Positions 1 to 8,250 of a stretch of 64,000 nucleotides of DNA are shown piece after piece; positions within the stretch are counted from its first letter, which is position 1; each line of letters begins with the position of its first letter. Under the pieces are notes generated by a model that ran no database searches, had not been told where the DNA came from, and saw only the letters and a program-made list of their open reading frames with translations. Made by a program: the position numbers and the translations under genes. The DNA is taken from positions 1,685,001 through 1,749,000 of the forward strand of contig NZ_CP121106.1 in the NCBI RefSeq assembly GCF_029623755.1, in the 5' to 3' direction. Origin of the DNA: Altererythrobacter sp. CAU 1644 (GTDB lineage Bacteria > Pseudomonadota > Alphaproteobacteria > Sphingomonadales > Sphingomonadaceae).

Positions 1-1184
1 GCGAGGTCGGCGGCGCTTACGGGATCCACCTCGACATGCAAGTCGATGCGGTCGAGCATCGGGCCGGAGACCTTGCTCTGGTAATCGGCCGCGCAGCGCG
101 GTGCGCGCGAGCAGGCGAGCGCGGGATCGCCCAAGTGGCCGCAACGGCACGGGTTCATCGCCGCGATCAACTGGACCCGCGCCGGGAAGGTGACATGGGC
201 ATTGGCGCGCGCAACGTCGACACTGCCGGTTTCGAGCGGCTGGCGCAGCGAATCGAGCACCGGGCGCTGGAATTCGGGCAATTCATCGAGGAACAACACG
301 CCCAGATGCGCGAGGCTGACCTCGCCCGGGCGTACCTTAAGCCCGCCGCCGGTCAGCGCGGCCATGCTGGCCGAATGGTGCGGCGCGCGAAACGGGCGCG
401 CCCGGCTGATCTTGCCGCCCTCAAGCGTTCCGGCGACCGAGGCGACCATCGACACCTCGAGCGCCTCGGGAGGGGTCAGTTCGGGCAGGATTCCCGGCAG
501 GCAGCTTGCCAGCAGGCTCTTCCCCGCACCGGGTGGCCCCACCATCAAGAGATTGTGCCCACCTGCCGCCGCGATCTCGAGCGCGCGCTTGGCGGTTTCC
601 TGCCCCTTGACCTGCCTCAGATCCGCTACGGGCGGCGGCAGTTCGACCTCGCCGCGCGGAGGCTCGGGCAATTGCTGCGTGCCCTTGAGGTGGTTGAGCA
701 GGCTGACGAGATCGGGCGCCGCCAGCACCGGCACGCCGCTGGCCCAGCGCGCTTCCGACCCCTGTCCGGCTGGGCAGATCAGACCCACTTCGACTTCGCT
801 GGCGTGCAGCGCGGCGAGCAACACGCCCGGTGAGGCGACGATCCGACCGTCGAGCGCCAGTTCGCCCACCGCGATCCAGTCGGTCAGCTGCTCGGCATCG
901 GTCACGCCCATGGCTGCGAGCAAAGCCAGCGCAATCGGCAGATCGTAATGCGAACCGTCCTTGGGCAGGTCGGCAGGCGAGAGGTTGATGGTGATCCGCT
1001 TGGGCGGCAGCGCCAGCCCCATCGCGGCGAGCGCGGACTGCACCCGCTCGCGGCTTTCGCTCACGGCCTTGTCGGGCAGGCCGACGATGGTGAAGCGCGG
1101 CAGCCCGGCCACGACCTGGCATTGCACCTCGACGCCACGCGCCTCCAGCCCGAGATAGGCCACCGTCTTGACCAGCGCGACCAC
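1..1184 (-). CDS. comM: YifB/ComM-family AAA+ ATPase, C-terminus cut by window edge
   Basis: Mg-chelatase-like AAA+ protein of the YifB/ComM family; ComM homologues are branch-migration helicases that help integrate DNA during natural transformation. About 394 residues are visible of a usual 500 or so; the C-terminus lies left of position 1. The N-terminal ChlI-like domain (about residues 1-170) is followed by the AAA module with Walker A GPPGAGKS near residue 215, Walker B LFLDELPEF, and a cysteine-rich stretch (NPCRCG) characteristic of the family. The start chosen is GTG at 1184 (MVALVKTVAYLGLEA), preceded by AGGGGG; family proteins begin in the same way. The gene is divergent from the secreted protein at 1344. 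Confidence 0.9.
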   Translation of the reverse strand, partial: MVALVKTVAYLGLEARGVEVQCQVVAGLPRFTIVGLPDKAVSESRERVQSALAAMGLALPPKRITINLSPADLPKDGSHYDLPIALALLAAMGVTDAEQLTDWIAVGELALDGRIVASPGVLLAALHASEVEVGLICPAGQGSEARWASGVPVLAAPDLVSLLNHLKGTQQLPEPPRGEVELPPPVADLRQVKGQETAKRALEIAAAGGHNLLMVGPPGAGKSLLASCLPGILPELTPPEALEVSMVASVAGTLEGGKISRARPFRAPHHSASMAALTGGGLKVRPGEVSLAHLGVLFLDELPEFQRPVLDSLRQPLETGSVDVARANAHVTFPARVQLIAAMNPCRCGHLGDPALACSRAPRCAADYQSKVSGPMLDRIDLHVEVDPVSAADL

Positions 1185-1343
1185 TTCTTAACCCCCTATG
1201 CCGCTTCGTGCGGCTTGGGCGATTTGTGGCGAATTAAGAAGGACTTGTCGAGGTGCTACGGATGGTAATCTAAGTACTCGTCAAGCAAATCCTAAGTATA
1301 TCGCTTTGCCCTTTCGGAAGGGGCTGGGGCGCATGAGAGAGTC

Positions 1344-2267
1344 ATGCGCACTCTTGTCATCTTGCTATTGGCTCTTGTCCACTTCGTGGCGATGCCGGCG
1401 GCTGCGCAGTCCCAGAACCAGTATTCCGCCCGTGTAATCGCTGTCGAAAGCTGGGTCGAGGAATGGGACGAGACGACCCAGCAATGGGTGCGGGTGGCCG
1501 ACGAGCCGGCGCCGGTCCAGGCCGCCGATCGCGGCGCAACCCGGTTCGAACGTTTCGCAACCCCGATCCACCAGCCGCGCTTCGCAGTCGACCATGCCCT
1601 TGGTCGTTATGGTCCGTTCCGCGTACTCGATGGCGAGCGGGCGGAACTGGTCGATACGACCGACCATGCCAGCCCGGCGGCGTTCGAAGCAATGCTGCGC
1701 GACCATCCCGGGATCAGCCGAATCGATCTGGTCGAGGCGCCTGGAACGCGTGACGACATTGCCAATCTGGCGCTCGCCCGGAAGATCCGCGCGGCGGGCA
1801 TCGCAACCCACGTGCCGCACGGCGGGTCGGTCCGTTCGGGGGCGGTGGAACTGTTCCTCGCTGGCGAGCGCCGCACGATCGACGAGGGCGCGCAATTCGC
1901 GGTTCACAGCTGGCGCGACAACTTCGGCCGCGAGCCGGGTGACTATGCCGTGGACGCTCCCGAGAACCGCCTCTATCTCGATTTCTACGAGGACATGGGC
2001 ATGTCGCCGGAACGGGCGCGGGCGTTCTACGACATGACCAACTCGGTTCCGCATGTGCAGGCGCTGTGGCTCGACGCCGCGGACATGCGCGGCTGGATCA
2101 CCCCTGAAAGAACGCGCGCTATCAAGCTCGACGCGCCCCGGCTCGCTTATCTCGACGTCAGTCTTGCCGATACCGGCCCGCTGGCGATCGGCGCGCCCGA
2201 ATTGCCGCTCGCGGAATTGGCCCCGATCAAGCTCGCACGGCTTGACTTGGGCAGCGCCTTCCCTTAA
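1344..2267 (+). CDS. Secreted ClpP/crotonase-fold protein, putative periplasmic serine hydrolase
   Basis: A 307-residue protein with a clear signal peptide (hydrophobic residues 3-20, cleavage near AAAQS). The middle resembles predicted periplasmic ClpP-like proteins (COG3904 type): an alpha-beta unit ([16 protein letters not shown]), then [15 protein letters not shown] with a candidate nucleophile at Ser165 (or Ser162), then GAQFAVHSW with a candidate His188. This order and the 23-residue spacing are as expected for the ClpP fold. The long N-terminal part (residues 30-110) is not recognised. It appears to be a single-gene unit followed by a terminator. Catalytic activity is inference; the fold call rests on motif order only. 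Confidence 0.6.
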   Translation: MRTLVILLLALVHFVAMPAAAQSQNQYSARVIAVESWVEEWDETTQQWVRVADEPAPVQAADRGATRFERFATPIHQPRFAVDHALGRYGPFRVLDGERAELVDTTDHASPAAFEAMLRDHPGISRIDLVEAPGTRDDIANLALARKIRAAGIATHVPHGGSVRSGAVELFLAGERRTIDEGAQFAVHSWRDNFGREPGDYAVDAPENRLYLDFYEDMGMSPERARAFYDMTNSVPHVQALWLDAADMRGWITPERTRAIKLDAPRLAYLDVSLADTGPLAIGAPELPLAELAPIKLARLDLGSAFP

Positions 2268-2286
2268 CGGCACGCGCCATACAGGC

Positions 2287-2312
2287 GGTCGCCTTTGCAG
2301 GCGGCCCTTTTT
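2287..2312 (+). terminator. Rho-independent terminator after the ClpP-like gene
   Basis: A seven-pair stem GGTCGCC / GGCGGCC (one G-T pair) with loop TTTGCA is followed by C and five T residues. It sits 20 bases after the stop codon and ahead of rpmH, so it should separate the two units. Confidence 0.6.
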
Positions 2313-2365
2313 GTTGGTGCTCTGGTGATTCGTTCGCGGCGCACTATCTAGATTTCGAGGACGAT

Positions 2366-2500
2366 ATGAAGCGGACTTTTCAACCCAGCAACCTCGTGCG
2401 TGCCCGCCGTCACGGTTTCTTCGCCCGCAAGGCGACTCCGGGTGGTCGCAAGGTCCTGCGCGCTCGCCGTCGGCGTGGTCGCAAGAACCTTTGTGCGTAA
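2366..2500 (+). CDS. rpmH: Ribosomal protein bL34
   Basis: A 44-residue basic protein beginning [18 protein letters not shown] and ending in an Arg/Lys-rich tail, matching bL34 of the large ribosomal subunit over its full length. It is the first gene of the conserved string rpmH-rnpA-yidD-yidC-engB. The ATG at 2366 is preceded by GAGGACGAT as a ribosome-binding site. There is nothing unusual apart from its overlap with the upstream rnpA start. Confidence 0.97.
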   Translation: MKRTFQPSNLVRARRHGFFARKATPGGRKVLRARRRRGRKNLCA

Positions 2501-2916
2501 GCGCATCGACTGACATTCAATCAATCGCGGTGATACGTCGCCGCGCGGATTTCATTGCTGCAAACCGGGGCTTGCGAGTAGCGCGTCCCGGTTTCGTGCT
2601 TTTGGCGCACCCGAACGACGGAAAGGGCATGCGCTACGGCATCACGGTGACGAAGAAGGTCGGCAACGCCGTGGTCCGCAACCGGATGAAACGCCGTTTT
2701 CGCGAATTGCTGCGCGCCGCGCTGCCGGAACACGGCCTGCCCGACCACGATCACGTGCTGATTGGCCGCGACCGCGGGATCGAGCGCGATTTTGCCAAGT
2801 TGGCGCAGGAACTCGACGAAGCCCTGGCCCGTGCCGCCGAAGGCAAGGGCGATCCGCCGCGCCGGCGGCCTCGCAAGGGCGATGGCGGAAAACCGAACCA
2901 GGCACGGACCCGATGA
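2491..2916 (+). CDS. rnpA: Ribonuclease P protein component
   Basis: Protein subunit of RNase P, which with the rnpB RNA trims the 5' ends of pre-tRNAs. The family core is visible: RADF near the N-terminus, then the RNR signature [17 protein letters not shown] basic, Pro/Gly-rich tail of about 30 residues ([14 protein letters not shown]) extends beyond the usual C-terminus. The start is uncertain: TTG 2491 would overlap rpmH by 10 bases, while GTG 2530 gives a shorter N-terminus beginning just before IRRRADF; neither has a strong ribosome-binding site. Its TGA overlaps the yidD start as ATGA. Confidence 0.93.
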   Translation: MCVSASTDIQSIAVIRRRADFIAANRGLRVARPGFVLLAHPNDGKGMRYGITVTKKVGNAVVRNRMKRRFRELLRAALPEHGLPDHDHVLIGRDRGIERDFAKLAQELDEALARAAEGKGDPPRRRPRKGDGGKPNQARTR

Positions 2917-3122
2917 AGCATATTCTCATCTTCATCGCCCGCCTGTGGCAATGGGGCCCGAGCCGCATCCTCCCGCCCAGTTGCCGCTATGCCCCGTCAT
3001 GCTCGCAATATGCGATCGAGGCGCTGGGGAAATATGGCGCAATCAAGGGTGGATGGTTGGCGTTCAAGCGGCTAATGCGCTGCCATCCCTGGGGAGGGCA
3101 TGGTCACGATCCGGTGCCCTGA
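2913..3122 (+). CDS. yidD: Membrane protein insertion efficiency factor YidD
   Basis: A 69-residue protein of the YidD (haemolytic domain) family, which assists YidC-dependent insertion of inner-membrane proteins. The diagnostic core [15 protein letters not shown] is followed by [14 protein letters not shown], the usual C-terminal signature. Its ATG overlaps the rnpA stop (ATGA), pointing to translational coupling, and yidC follows 65 bases later, the standard arrangement. Confidence 0.96.
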   Translation: MKHILIFIARLWQWGPSRILPPSCRYAPSCSQYAIEALGKYGAIKGGWLAFKRLMRCHPWGGHGHDPVP

Positions 3123-3187
3123 CCGGGCACCAACTGTCTTGACTATGTAATACACCTCCCCACATTCGAGTTTTTAAGAGACGAATC

Positions 3188-4993
3188 TTGGACAATCAGC
3201 GCAATCTCCTGCTCGCCGTGGCGCTCTCCTTCCTGCTGATCCTCGGCTGGGATACGGCCATGCGGTATTTCTATCCCGAGGCATCGCTTTCCGGTGCGCC
3301 CGAGCAGACGCAGACCGCTGCTGCGCCGACCGCCACTGGCGCGGCCGCTGGAACCGCACCGATCGCTGCGCCGGGTAGCATCGATGCCGGCGCCACCGGT
3401 ATTGGTGTGCCGGTCGATCTCGACCAGGCGCTCGCTTCGGAAGAGCGCGTGCGGATCGATGCGCCGCGGGTCGAAGGTTCGATCAATCTCGTCGGCGCGC
3501 GTATCGACGATATCGAGCTCAAGGATCACCGCCAGACGGTGAAGGACGACAGCCGCCCGGTGCAGCTGTTCGCGCCGCAGGGGACGACGGACCAGCACTT
3601 CGCGCAGTTCGGCTGGATCGGCCAGGGCGTCACGCTGCCCGATGGCAAGACCGTATGGCAGGCCGACGGCGAAACGCTGAGTGCGACGCGGCCGGTCACG
3701 CTGAGCTGGGACAATGGCGAAGGCCAGGTCTTCCGCATCCGCTACGCGATCGACGAAAACTTCATGCTCACCGCGACGCAGACCGTCGCCAATACCGGCG
3801 CGGGTCCGATCGTGGTGCAGCCCTATGGCCTGATCACGCGCAGTTCGGCCAATGCCAGCCCCTCCACCTTCAACGCGCATTCGGGCCCGATGGGAGCGTT
3901 CGGCGACACCGTCGAATACGGGCCGGATTACGAGGACCTGGTCGAGAGCGGCAGCTTCACGCCGGAGGCCGGGGCCCCCGACTGGCTCGGCTTCAGCGAC
4001 ATCTACTGGCTTTCCGCGCTGGTCCCGCAGCAGGGTATCGATGCGACGCCGGGCTTCCGCTCGCTGGGCGACAACCTCTTCCGTGCGGACCTGATCTACG
4101 CGCCCGAGACCGTTCCGGCCGGCCAGCGGGTCAGCCGCGAGACGCGCCTGTTCGCGGGCGCCAAGGAAAGCGTGGTGCTCGACCAGTATGCCGACGCCGG
4201 GATCGAGAATTTCGGCAAGGCGATCGACTGGGGCTGGTTCGAATGGTTCGTCAAGCCGATGGTCTGGCTGCTGCGCCAGCTCTACGACTTCGCAGGCAAC
4301 TTCGGCGTTGCGATCATCCTGCTGACGATCATCATTCGCGGCCTGATGTTCCCGATTGCGCAGAAGCAATTCGCCAGCATGGCCGCGATGAAGGCGGTCC
4401 AGCCGAAGATGAAGGCGATCCAGGAACGCTACAAGGACGACAAGCAGAAGCAGCAGCAGGAGGTGATGAAGCTCTACAAGGACGAGGGCGTAAATCCGCT
4501 CGCCGGGTGCCTTCCGCTGCTGATCCAGATCCCGATTTTCTTTGCGCTCTACAAGGCGCTGATCCTGGCGATCGAAATGCGCCACAAGCCGTTCTACCTG
4601 TGGATCGACGACCTCTCCGCGCCCGACCCGGCGAAGATCCTCAACCTGTTCGGCCTGCTGCCGTTCGACCCGCCGGGCTTCCTTGGCATCGGTATCCTCG
4701 CGGCCCTGCTCGGCGTGACGATGTGGCTCACCTTCAAGCTCAATCCGAGCGCGATGGACCCGGTCCAGCAGCAGATCTTCAACTTCATGCCCTGGGTGCT
4801 GATGTTCATCATGGCGCCCTTCGCGGCGGGCCTGCTGCTCTACTGGGTAACCTCCAACATCCTCACGCTGGCGCAGCAGAGCTATCTCTACTCGCGCCAT
4901 CCGCAGTTGAAGGCCGCCGCCGAGAAGCAGAAGGCCGACCAGGAGATGGTGGCCGCGCGCGACAAGGCCCGCGAAAAGAAGAGCAAGGGCTGA
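3188..4993 (+). CDS. yidC: Membrane protein insertase YidC
   Basis: A 601-residue YidC/Oxa1/Alb3 insertase of the Gram-negative type. It has an N-terminal membrane anchor (residues 6-24), an Ala/Pro/Thr-rich linker, a large periplasmic beta-domain (about 60-345) and the conserved C-terminal 60KD_IMP domain (about 350-570) with five membrane segments. The groove arginine is present in TIIIRGLMFP (about Arg384). A charged Lys/Arg/Glu tail closes the protein. The start codon appears to be TTG at 3188 (MDNQRNLLLAV), which matches the usual family N-terminus. engB follows after three bases. Confidence 0.97.
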   Translation: MDNQRNLLLAVALSFLLILGWDTAMRYFYPEASLSGAPEQTQTAAAPTATGAAAGTAPIAAPGSIDAGATGIGVPVDLDQALASEERVRIDAPRVEGSINLVGARIDDIELKDHRQTVKDDSRPVQLFAPQGTTDQHFAQFGWIGQGVTLPDGKTVWQADGETLSATRPVTLSWDNGEGQVFRIRYAIDENFMLTATQTVANTGAGPIVVQPYGLITRSSANASPSTFNAHSGPMGAFGDTVEYGPDYEDLVESGSFTPEAGAPDWLGFSDIYWLSALVPQQGIDATPGFRSLGDNLFRADLIYAPETVPAGQRVSRETRLFAGAKESVVLDQYADAGIENFGKAIDWGWFEWFVKPMVWLLRQLYDFAGNFGVAIILLTIIIRGLMFPIAQKQFASMAAMKAVQPKMKAIQERYKDDKQKQQQEVMKLYKDEGVNPLAGCLPLLIQIPIFFALYKALILAIEMRHKPFYLWIDDLSAPDPAKILNLFGLLPFDPPGFLGIGILAALLGVTMWLTFKLNPSAMDPVQQQIFNFMPWVLMFIMAPFAAGLLLYWVTSNILTLAQQSYLYSRHPQLKAAAEKQKADQEMVAARDKAREKKSKG

Positions 4994-4996
4994 GGC

Positions 4997-5662
4997 GTGA
5001 CGCCCGAAGAAGAGAAGCTGAAGGCCTTCCGCGAGGACGCAGCGGCGAAGCTCTTTTCGGGCCGCGTCGACTTCCTGCTGTCCGCGCCCCAGCTCAAGTT
5101 CCTGCCCGATCCGGAGGTGCCCGAGATCGCCTTTTGCGGACGCTCGAACGTCGGCAAGAGCTCGTTGCTCAACGCGCTGACACTGCGCAAGAACATCGCC
5201 CGCGCTTCGGTCACGCCGGGCCGCACGCAGGAACTCAACTTCTTCGAGGTGGGTGAACCGACGCGGCTGCGGCTGGTCGACATGCCCGGCTACGGCTTTG
5301 CCAAGGCGCCGCCCAAGGTGGTCGAGAAGTGGAAGGCACTGGTGAGGAGCTACCTGCGCGGGCGGCAGGTGCTGGCGCGCACGCTGGTGCTGGTCGACAG
5401 CCGTCACGGGTTGAAGGATGTCGACCGCGACATGATGAAGATGCTTGACGAGGCGGCGGTGGTCTATCGCGTCGTCCTGACCAAGGCGGACAAGGTCAAG
5501 AAATCGGAACTCGACAAGACCGTGGCCAAGGTCGCCGAAGAGGCGAAGAAACATGTCGCCGCCTTCCCCGAGCTGCATGTGACCAGTGCCGAGAAAGGCA
5601 TGGGCATCGCAGAGCTACGCGCGGCGATCCTGGAGGATGCGCTGGGCGCGGATTGGGTCTAG
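4997..5662 (+). CDS. engB: Ribosome biogenesis GTPase YsxC/EngB
   Basis: A 221-residue TRAFAC GTPase of the YihA/YsxC/EngB family, needed for large-subunit assembly. The GTPase motifs are G1 GRSNVGKS (about residues 48-55), G3 DMPGYG (about 95-100) and G4 TKAD (about 162-165). The GTG start at 4997 lies three bases after the yidC stop, so it is co-transcribed with yidC. In related genomes argB often follows; here the next gene is an unrelated orphan on the other strand. Confidence 0.96.
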   Translation: MTPEEEKLKAFREDAAAKLFSGRVDFLLSAPQLKFLPDPEVPEIAFCGRSNVGKSSLLNALTLRKNIARASVTPGRTQELNFFEVGEPTRLRLVDMPGYGFAKAPPKVVEKWKALVRSYLRGRQVLARTLVLVDSRHGLKDVDRDMMKMLDEAAVVYRVVLTKADKVKKSELDKTVAKVAEEAKKHVAAFPELHVTSAEKGMGIAELRAAILEDALGADWV

Positions 5663-5701
5663 GCGCTACGCCCTAGTGTGGGTGGAAAGCGGACAGGAAA
5701 A

Positions 5702-6325
5702 TCAGTCCGTCGTTGAACCGGCAATAACAGTCAGCTTTTGCAAGGACGGGATGTATACGCTCCAGAGAAACATCCCCCACCATTCAGAGCCCGCTTCAAA
5801 AAACTGCGATGCCTTCGGTAGCTGTGGATGACCCCAATCGTAAATTTGGCTCAACTCACCTGGCGGAAGAATGTAGTCGCGGATTTCCTCAAAGAGGGAC
5901 TGGGTCTCGCTGGGTCTCCCATCAAGCGGATAAGGTGGACAACAGAACGCATATGCGAACTGGCCTTGATCGTTTGGTCCCGGGTGGGCGCTCGCCCCAG
6001 AGACAATCCTCACGCCATCCAGCCGCTTCAATGGTGGGTCGACCAGCGTGGAGCCATCAGACTTCGTGTGCCATCCCTTCTTCACCAGGTTCCCGCGATC
6101 ATAGTCATACCAATCGCCAAAGAACTTGCGCTCGCTTATCTTGTGGTAACCGAAACCTTCGATCATCTTTAGGTCCACATCGTAGCGGTGTGGGATTACA
6201 CGCCGGATTGCAGCCAACACTTCTTCGTGGTTGCCTGAGCAGTTATGACTGATAGCGAATTTCAGCACGCCGCCCTTCTTCCTGAAGCGCTTGAACGGTG
6301 GGGGAAGCTTCTCGATCGGCGTCAT
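5702..6325 (-). CDS. Uncharacterised 207-residue protein, low-GC orphan
   Basis: Not recognised. The protein is soluble, rich in aromatic residues and proline, and carries several WYD/GYHK/WWGMF patches but no signal peptide or membrane segment. Base composition is visibly more AT-rich than the neighbours, with codon choice such as AAA, ATA and TTA that is rare nearby. This suggests acquisition by transfer into the junction downstream of engB. The ATG start at 6325 gives MTPIEKLPPPF. It is convergent with engB (39 bases between stops). Confidence 0.6.
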   Translation of the reverse strand: MTPIEKLPPPFKRFRKKGGVLKFAISHNCSGNHEEVLAAIRRVIPHRYDVDLKMIEGFGYHKISERKFFGDWYDYDRGNLVKKGWHTKSDGSTLVDPPLKRLDGVRIVSGASAHPGPNDQGQFAYAFCCPPYPLDGRPSETQSLFEEIRDYILPPGELSQIYDWGHPQLPKASQFFEAGSEWWGMFLWSVYIPSLQKLTVIAGSTTD

Positions 6326-6397
6326 ATCACCAGACTATGGACCATTCCCAATGTCCGCAACTGGGTCGCTAGCAGACATTTGCTCGTAAAAACGAAG

Positions 6398-6817
6398 CTA
6401 GCTCGCGAACAGCATCGCATCGTCCGCAAATGCCTTGAACTCCAGCGCATTGCCTGACGGATCGCGGAAGAACATCGTCGCCTGTTCGCAGGGATCGCCC
6501 TTGAAGCGGATGGTAGGTTCGATCACGAATTCGGTTCCGACCGCGATCAACCGGTCAGCCAGCGCCTGCCAGTCCTCGAGCTTCAGGACGATGCCAAAGT
6601 GCGGCACCGGCACGCCATGCCCGTCGACATGGTTGCTGGCGCGATCTCCGGCCTCGCCCGGTGCCAGATGCGCCACGATCTGGTGGCCGAAAAAGTCGAA
6701 GTCGATCCACTCGTCGCTGCTGCGTCCCTCGGCACAGCCCATCGCGCCGCCATAGAAGGCGCGCGCCGCGGCCAGATCGTCGACGGGGAAGGCGAGGTGG
6801 AACGGGCGCAGGCTCAT
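6398..6817 (-). CDS. VOC-family (glyoxalase/bleomycin-resistance fold) protein
   Basis: A 139-residue protein with two paired beta-alpha-beta-beta-beta units typical of the vicinal-oxygen-chelate superfamily. It opens with [19 protein letters not shown], containing the first metal-ligand histidine position, and ends with [16 protein letters not shown], containing the terminal glutamate ligand. The substrate cannot be predicted. The start chosen is ATG 6817 ([10 protein letters not shown]), since the five residues before it do not fit the fold. Confidence 0.85.
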   Translation of the reverse strand: MSLRPFHLAFPVDDLAAARAFYGGAMGCAEGRSSDEWIDFDFFGHQIVAHLAPGEAGDRASNHVDGHGVPVPHFGIVLKLEDWQALADRLIAVGTEFVIEPTIRFKGDPCEQATMFFRDPSGNALEFKAFADDAMLFAS

Positions 6818-6985
6818 GCGCCCCGCATACACCGCAGCCCGCAGTCTCGAAAGATTTTCCTACTCGCGGCGCGATGGGCACAGGCGTGACATGGAACCGG
6901 GAGAAGCCCGCCGCGTCATCGAGCAAATTCGCGCTTATGCCCGCGCCGGAAAGCGGGTCCCGGATGCCTTCCTGAAACGCTATTT

Positions 6986-7016
6986 GGACCCTGTTCCATG
7001 TGTTCCATCCGTTCAG
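6986..7016 (+). repeat. Dispersed 31-base repeat, copy 1 (upstream of GST gene)
   Basis: The core TGTTCCATGTGTTCCATCC, preceded by GGACC and followed by TTCAG, matches positions 43722-43752 at 29 of 31 bases in the same orientation. Each copy lies a short way upstream of a plus-strand gene: 63 bases before the GST start here and 109 bases before ruvA there. The core is itself two tandem TGTTCCATS units. The function is unknown. Confidence 0.7.
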
Positions 7017-7079
7017 CCTCGACAGCGCATTGATGAACGCCTAGGTCGCAAGACGGATGCAAGGTGGAGCGCGCGAAAT

Positions 7080-7748
7080 ATGAAGCTGATTGTCGGCAAC
7101 AAGAATTACTCGAGCTGGTCGCTGCGCGGCTGGCTCGCCGCAAAGCAATCAGGCCTGCATTTCGAGGAACTGACCGTGCCGATCTATGGCGAGGGCTGGG
7201 CCGATACCAAGCGCGAGATGGGCGAGGTGCAGCCGTCCTCGGGCAAGGTGCCCGTGCTGTGGGACGACGACACAGTCATTTGGGACAGTCTCGCGATCAT
7301 GGAGTTTCTCGCCGACAAGGTTGGCCGTGATCGCTTCTGGCCCAAGGATGATTCCGCGCGCGGCATGGCCCGCGCGATGGTTGCCGAAATGCACAGCGGG
7401 TTCATGTCGCTGCGCCGCGAATTGCCAATGAACGTGCGCAAGCGGATCGCGCTGCAGCAGGTTTCCGATGCGACCAAGCACGATATCGTCCGAATCCTGA
7501 CCTTGTGGGCGGAGGCCCGCGCGCGTTTCGGCCAGGGCGGGCCGTTCCTGTTCGGCACCTTCGGCGCGGCGGATATCTTTTACGCTCCGGTCGTATCGCG
7601 CTTCGTCACCTACGGCGTCGGCGTTCCCGGCTTCGCGCAGACCTATATGGAGGCGATCTGGGAGCACGACTGGATGCAGGAATGGGTCGCCGCCTCCGAG
7701 GAGGAGGACTGGGTGATCGAACAGTTCGAGGTCGAACCCGCCGAGTAG
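7080..7748 (+). CDS. Glutathione S-transferase family protein
   Basis: A 222-residue cytosolic GST with an N-terminal thioredoxin-like domain (MKLIVGNKNYSSWSLRGWLA, containing the candidate catalytic Ser/Tyr region, through PVLWDDDTVIWDSLAIMEFL, which holds the cis-Pro and the glutathione-contacting Asp-Ser). An all-helical C-terminal domain follows from about residue 90. The ATG at 7080 has the ribosome-binding site AAGGTGGAG. The same frame stays open upstream to an ATG at 6891, but that 63-residue extension does not belong to the GST fold. Confidence 0.88.
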   Translation: MKLIVGNKNYSSWSLRGWLAAKQSGLHFEELTVPIYGEGWADTKREMGEVQPSSGKVPVLWDDDTVIWDSLAIMEFLADKVGRDRFWPKDDSARGMARAMVAEMHSGFMSLRRELPMNVRKRIALQQVSDATKHDIVRILTLWAEARARFGQGGPFLFGTFGAADIFYAPVVSRFVTYGVGVPGFAQTYMEAIWEHDWMQEWVAASEEEDWVIEQFEVEPAE

Positions 7749-7753
7749 CGCGG

Positions 7754-8221
7754 TCAGGGGATCCGGCTGGTCGGGTAGGGCGTGCCGTCCTTGCGGAAGT
7801 ATCCATCGGGTTCGAACACCATGTCGATATCGGGATACTCGCCGCGATCTTCGTCCCGCTCGCCGCCGCTGATCGCCACGAAAACGCAATCGCGGTCCGA
7901 GCGGTTCTGCAGGTGATGGCCATTGCTTTCGCCTGCGGGCCAGGCGAGCACGTCACCCGGGCGGACGGTGCTCTCGCCTTCGTCCTCGACCAGCACGGCC
8001 TCGCCTTCGAGCATGATGACCAGCTCGTCCTGCCCGGCATGCCAGTGCCGTTGGCTCGACCACGCACCCGGCTTCAGCACGACGTGGCTGGCGCCGAGCT
8101 TCGTCAGCCCGGCCGGCGGGGCGAGCCGGCGGTACCAGCGGCCCTCGACTTCGGCGTCGAAGGGCGCCGGATAGCCGGTCACATTGGTCTGGGGGATGGC
8201 GTCAAGATCGAGCTTGGGCAT
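7754..8221 (-). CDS. Cupin-domain protein
   Basis: A 155-residue single-domain cupin. Cupin motif 1 is HWHAGQDELVIMLEGEAVLVEDEG (metal-ligand His-His-Glu pattern) near residues 59-82. Motif 2 lies in PGDVLAWPAGESNGHHLQN with the last histidine pair near 102-103. The tail YFRKDGTPYP resembles a clade of small cupins of unknown substrate. It is convergent with the GST gene (5 bases between stops) and divergent from dapE. An isomerase, dioxygenase or sensing role is equally possible. Confidence 0.83.
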   Translation of the reverse strand: MPKLDLDAIPQTNVTGYPAPFDAEVEGRWYRRLAPPAGLTKLGASHVVLKPGAWSSQRHWHAGQDELVIMLEGEAVLVEDEGESTVRPGDVLAWPAGESNGHHLQNRSDRDCVFVAISGGERDEDRGEYPDIDMVFEPDGYFRKDGTPYPTSRIP

Positions 8222-8250
8222 CGGGGCACACTCCTGCTAGTCGGCGATTT

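Noticed and set aside
3143..5578. A long open frame of 811 codons antisense to yidC and engB
   Set aside because: It lies opposite two well-supported essential genes and its translation is low-complexity, rich in Arg/Leu/His, as expected of an antisense shadow in GC-rich DNA.
5702..8221. A genomic island or prophage around the orphan gene
   Set aside because: No integrase, transposase, tRNA or attachment repeats are found, and only one gene has atypical composition.
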